Assembly: GCA_903831255.1 (NCBI GenBank)
Contig: CAIKWZ010000003.1
Span: 1 to 54,305 of the forward strand
Direction of reading: 5' to 3'
DNA from: an uncultured Alphaproteobacteria bacterium
Lineage (GTDB): Bacteria > Pseudomonadota > Alphaproteobacteria > Caulobacterales > Hyphomonadaceae
DNA length: 54,305 nucleotides
Shown here: one piece after another, positions 52,841-54,305 of the stretch
Layout of the letters: every line of letters starts with the position of its first letter
Position numbering within the stretch: position 1 is the first letter of the stretch
Notes under the pieces: generated by a model
The model's input: the letters and a program-made list of their open reading frames with translations, nothing else
The model's database searches: none
What the model was told of the DNA's origin: nothing
Position numbers and translations under genes: made by a program

Positions 52841-52870
52841 GAGTTCAGTATTCAGGCTTGCTGGAGACAG

Positions 52871-53527
52871 TTAGTCCGCCGACAGGCCGACGCCGACCGG
52901 ACACGACACGCCCGTCCCGCCCAGTCCGCAATACCCGCCCGGATTCTTCGCGAGATACTGCTGATGGTACTCCTCGGCATAGTAGAAGGTTGGCGCCATT
53001 CGGATTTCTGTCGTGATCGTCCCTCGCCCCGCCCGGGCCAAAGCGTCCTGATATCGGTCTCTTGTTGCTGCAGCTGCGGCCATCTGAACCTCGTCAGAGG
53101 CGTAAACCGCCGATCGGTACTGTGTGCCGATATCTCCACCCTGACGCATCCCCTGCGTGGGATCATGGTTCTCCCAGAAGACCTTCAACAGAGCCTCATA
53201 GGACACTCTGGCGGGGTCATACACAACGAGCACGATCTCGGTGTGACCGGTTCGGCCGGTGCAGGTCTCCTGGTAGGTCGGATTGGGGGTCTCACCACCC
53301 GCGTAGCCCACAGCCGTGCTCCATACGCCTTCAGTCTGCCAGAATTTGCGCTCAGCTCCCCAGAAGCACCCCAAGCCGAATAAGGCTGTCTTCAGGCCAT
53401 CCGGAAAAGGCCCCCTGAGCGGGCGACCATTCACAAAATGAGCATTCGGGACCGGCATCGGCGTCTCACGCCCTGGAAGGGCCTCGCCAGGCCGCGGAAG
53501 CTCAAGCTTTTGACCAAAAACCATCAC
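52871..53527 (-). CDS. msrA: Peptide-methionine (S)-S-oxide reductase MsrA
   Basis: MsrA reduces methionine-S-sulfoxide using an active-site cysteine. The 218-residue protein has the signature [20 protein letters not shown]-like [34 protein letters not shown] and [12 protein letters not shown]. The resolving cysteines are in [15 protein letters not shown]. It shares this size with the E. coli-type enzymes that have two extra cysteines. Complete and ordinary. Confidence 0.97.
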   Translation of the reverse strand: MMVFGQKLELPRPGEALPGRETPMPVPNAHFVNGRPLRGPFPDGLKTALFGLGCFWGAERKFWQTEGVWSTAVGYAGGETPNPTYQETCTGRTGHTEIVLVVYDPARVSYEALLKVFWENHDPTQGMRQGGDIGTQYRSAVYASDEVQMAAAAATRDRYQDALARAGRGTITTEIRMAPTFYYAEEYHQQYLAKNPGGYCGLGGTGVSCPVGVGLSAD

Positions 53528-53735
53528 CTACCTCCAGAAATGCAGACGGAACCCACCTGCCCGCTCTTCTCTCATAGCCTGACCGCCTGGAGCAATCCGC
53601 CCCGTCTGCGCAGCCTCGGAACGGCTTGCGCTGTCAGATCCGCCATGCAATACGCGGCGGTCTGTGGTTTCGGACGCTTTTTTGATAGCTCCTTCTTTGG
53701 AACGATCATCAAGTCGTTATGGGTCCGATCTGCCT

Positions 53736-53825
53736 GGTGAGGTGGCCGAGTGGTCGAAGGCGCACGCTTGGAAAGCGTGTAGACGGGAAACTGTCTCGTG
53801 GGTTCGAATCCCACCCTCACCGCCA
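53736..53825 (+). tRNA. tRNA-Ser(GGA)
   Basis: A 90-base class II tRNA. The acceptor is GGTGAGG/CCTCACC followed by G and encoded CCA, and the anticodon stem is CACGC/GCGTG with loop TTGGAAA (anticodon GGA, reads TCC). A long variable arm (AGACGGGAAACTGTCT) and a T-arm GTGGG/CCCAC with TTCGAAT follow. The adjacent downstream region has no tRNA-derived repeat within the window. Confidence 0.97.
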
Positions 53826-54305
53826 ACGCATCGAGTTGCGAAACAAACCGTCTCCCCTGACCGTGGACAGGGAGCATGACCCCTTAAAACCCATTTACTT
53901 TCAGCCATTTCTTGGCGGGATGGCTCTTCATTGCCGCTTGCCCGTTTACGGGCCATGACTTGGCAAGTCGACCGCCGACCCAGAGCATCACAAACTGCCA
54001 GCGGAATGCGAAGCGCTAAAGCCGCGGAAATCAGACATTCGTTCCGAGCGAACCCCTTCTTTCGAGGTTCGGTCGGCATGATGATCTGGCTGTCTGTGAC
54101 GGCCTACTCCGGTGACGTAGTTCGGATCGAAAACGGCAGGCGGCGATGACACACCAGAGAGAACCCCACAGAGAGCTGAAGGTCACAGTCACCCTCGAGG
54201 AGATGAACAACCCAAACGCCCGTCGACAGCATGGGGACCTTCCATCGGTCGACGTGATGGCGATCAGGCAAAGGACCGGCTGACTGCAGAGCGGCTTCGC
54301 TGCCA
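53826..54305. other. Unassigned region after tRNA-Ser
   Basis: About 480 bases up to the window end. Short frames exist on both strands, none with a recognised fold. A 45-codon plus-strand frame at 54146-54283 (MTHQREPHRELKVTVTLEEM at its start) has a weak ribosome binding site and is unproven. No terminator was seen directly after the tRNA. Confidence 0.45.

Noticed and set aside
53717-54079. 120-codon minus-strand frame across tRNA-Ser
   Set aside because: Its middle is the antisense translation of the tRNA gene, a common false protein.
1-54305. CRISPR array, prophage or insertion sequence
   Set aside because: No regularly spaced repeats, no cas, phage structural or intact transposase genes, and no terminal inverted repeats were found by reading the window.

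Overview
This window reads as a piece of chromosome from a GC-rich alphaproteobacterium. The evidence is the gene order rnd-lptC-lptA-lptB-rpoN-hpf-ptsN, the FYDLN acid-domain protein divergent from aroA-cmk-rpsA, CobS/CobT-type cobaltochelatase genes, a MazG-like gene inside a serC-serA cluster, and xerD divergent from aroK-aroB. The xerD/aroK/bolA/J-domain/cobS neighbourhood resembles Caulobacterales, Hyphomonadaceae or Parvularculales. I cannot place it more precisely without a database. Nearly all of the window is conserved housekeeping sequence with intact genes.

Layout. 0-5 kb: translation, nucleotide and shikimate genes (rpsA partial, cmk, aroA), the divergent TIGR02300-type gene, and tRNA-Ala(GGC) with a strong terminator. 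4.5-10.2 kb: the sigma-54/LPS-transport block (ptsN, hpf, rpoN, lptB, lptA, lptC, rnd). 10.3-17.8 kb: a reactive-sulfur locus. A rhodanese, a lipoprotein membrane-fusion protein and an RND permease form one operon. It diverges from sulfide:quinone oxidoreductase, thioredoxin 2 and a DUF2892 protein, followed by a convergent two-cysteine ArsR repressor of the BigR/SqrR kind. 17.8-20.5 kb: a DUF1800/DUF1501 pair. 20.5-24.8 kb: the only accessory stretch. It holds a GNAT acetyltransferase, decayed sequence with a DUF4143 remnant, and a Fic gene bracketed by a 15-bp repeat of the 3' end of tRNA-Leu(CAG). 24.9-33 kb: a PagL-like deacylase, then a long minus-strand series (ABC ATPase, thiD, PhzF, EamA, serC, MazG-like, serA, NTF2-like), with a structured leader before serC. 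33-39.7 kb: a TonB receptor, a GDSL lipoprotein, polA and a small secreted protein. 39.7-47.4 kb: a minus-strand block (esterase-like/phytase-domain protein, cobT, dienelactone hydrolase, cobS, J-domain protein), bolA, and aroB-aroK. 47.6-51.6 kb: a small membrane protein, a conserved secreted protein, xerD and a CitE-like lyase. 51.7-54.3 kb: a small membrane protein, a DUF1287 protein, msrA, tRNA-Ser(GGA) and an unassigned end.

How the genes work together. The most interesting unit is the sulfide/persulfide locus. SQR carries all three expected cysteines, and its promoter has a -10 element lying inside an AT-rich palindrome. The nearby repressor has the paired cysteines used for persulfide sensing. 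A rhodanese and a complete RND pump pair share the divergent promoter region. This suggests, as inference, that export of a sulfur species or thiol adduct is coupled to sulfide oxidation. Second in interest is the serC leader, which can fold into two mutually exclusive hairpin states, one of which covers half of the ribosome binding site. Third is the minimal tRNA-Leu-bounded Fic island that has no integrase, with repeated TATGTCA motifs at the fic start.
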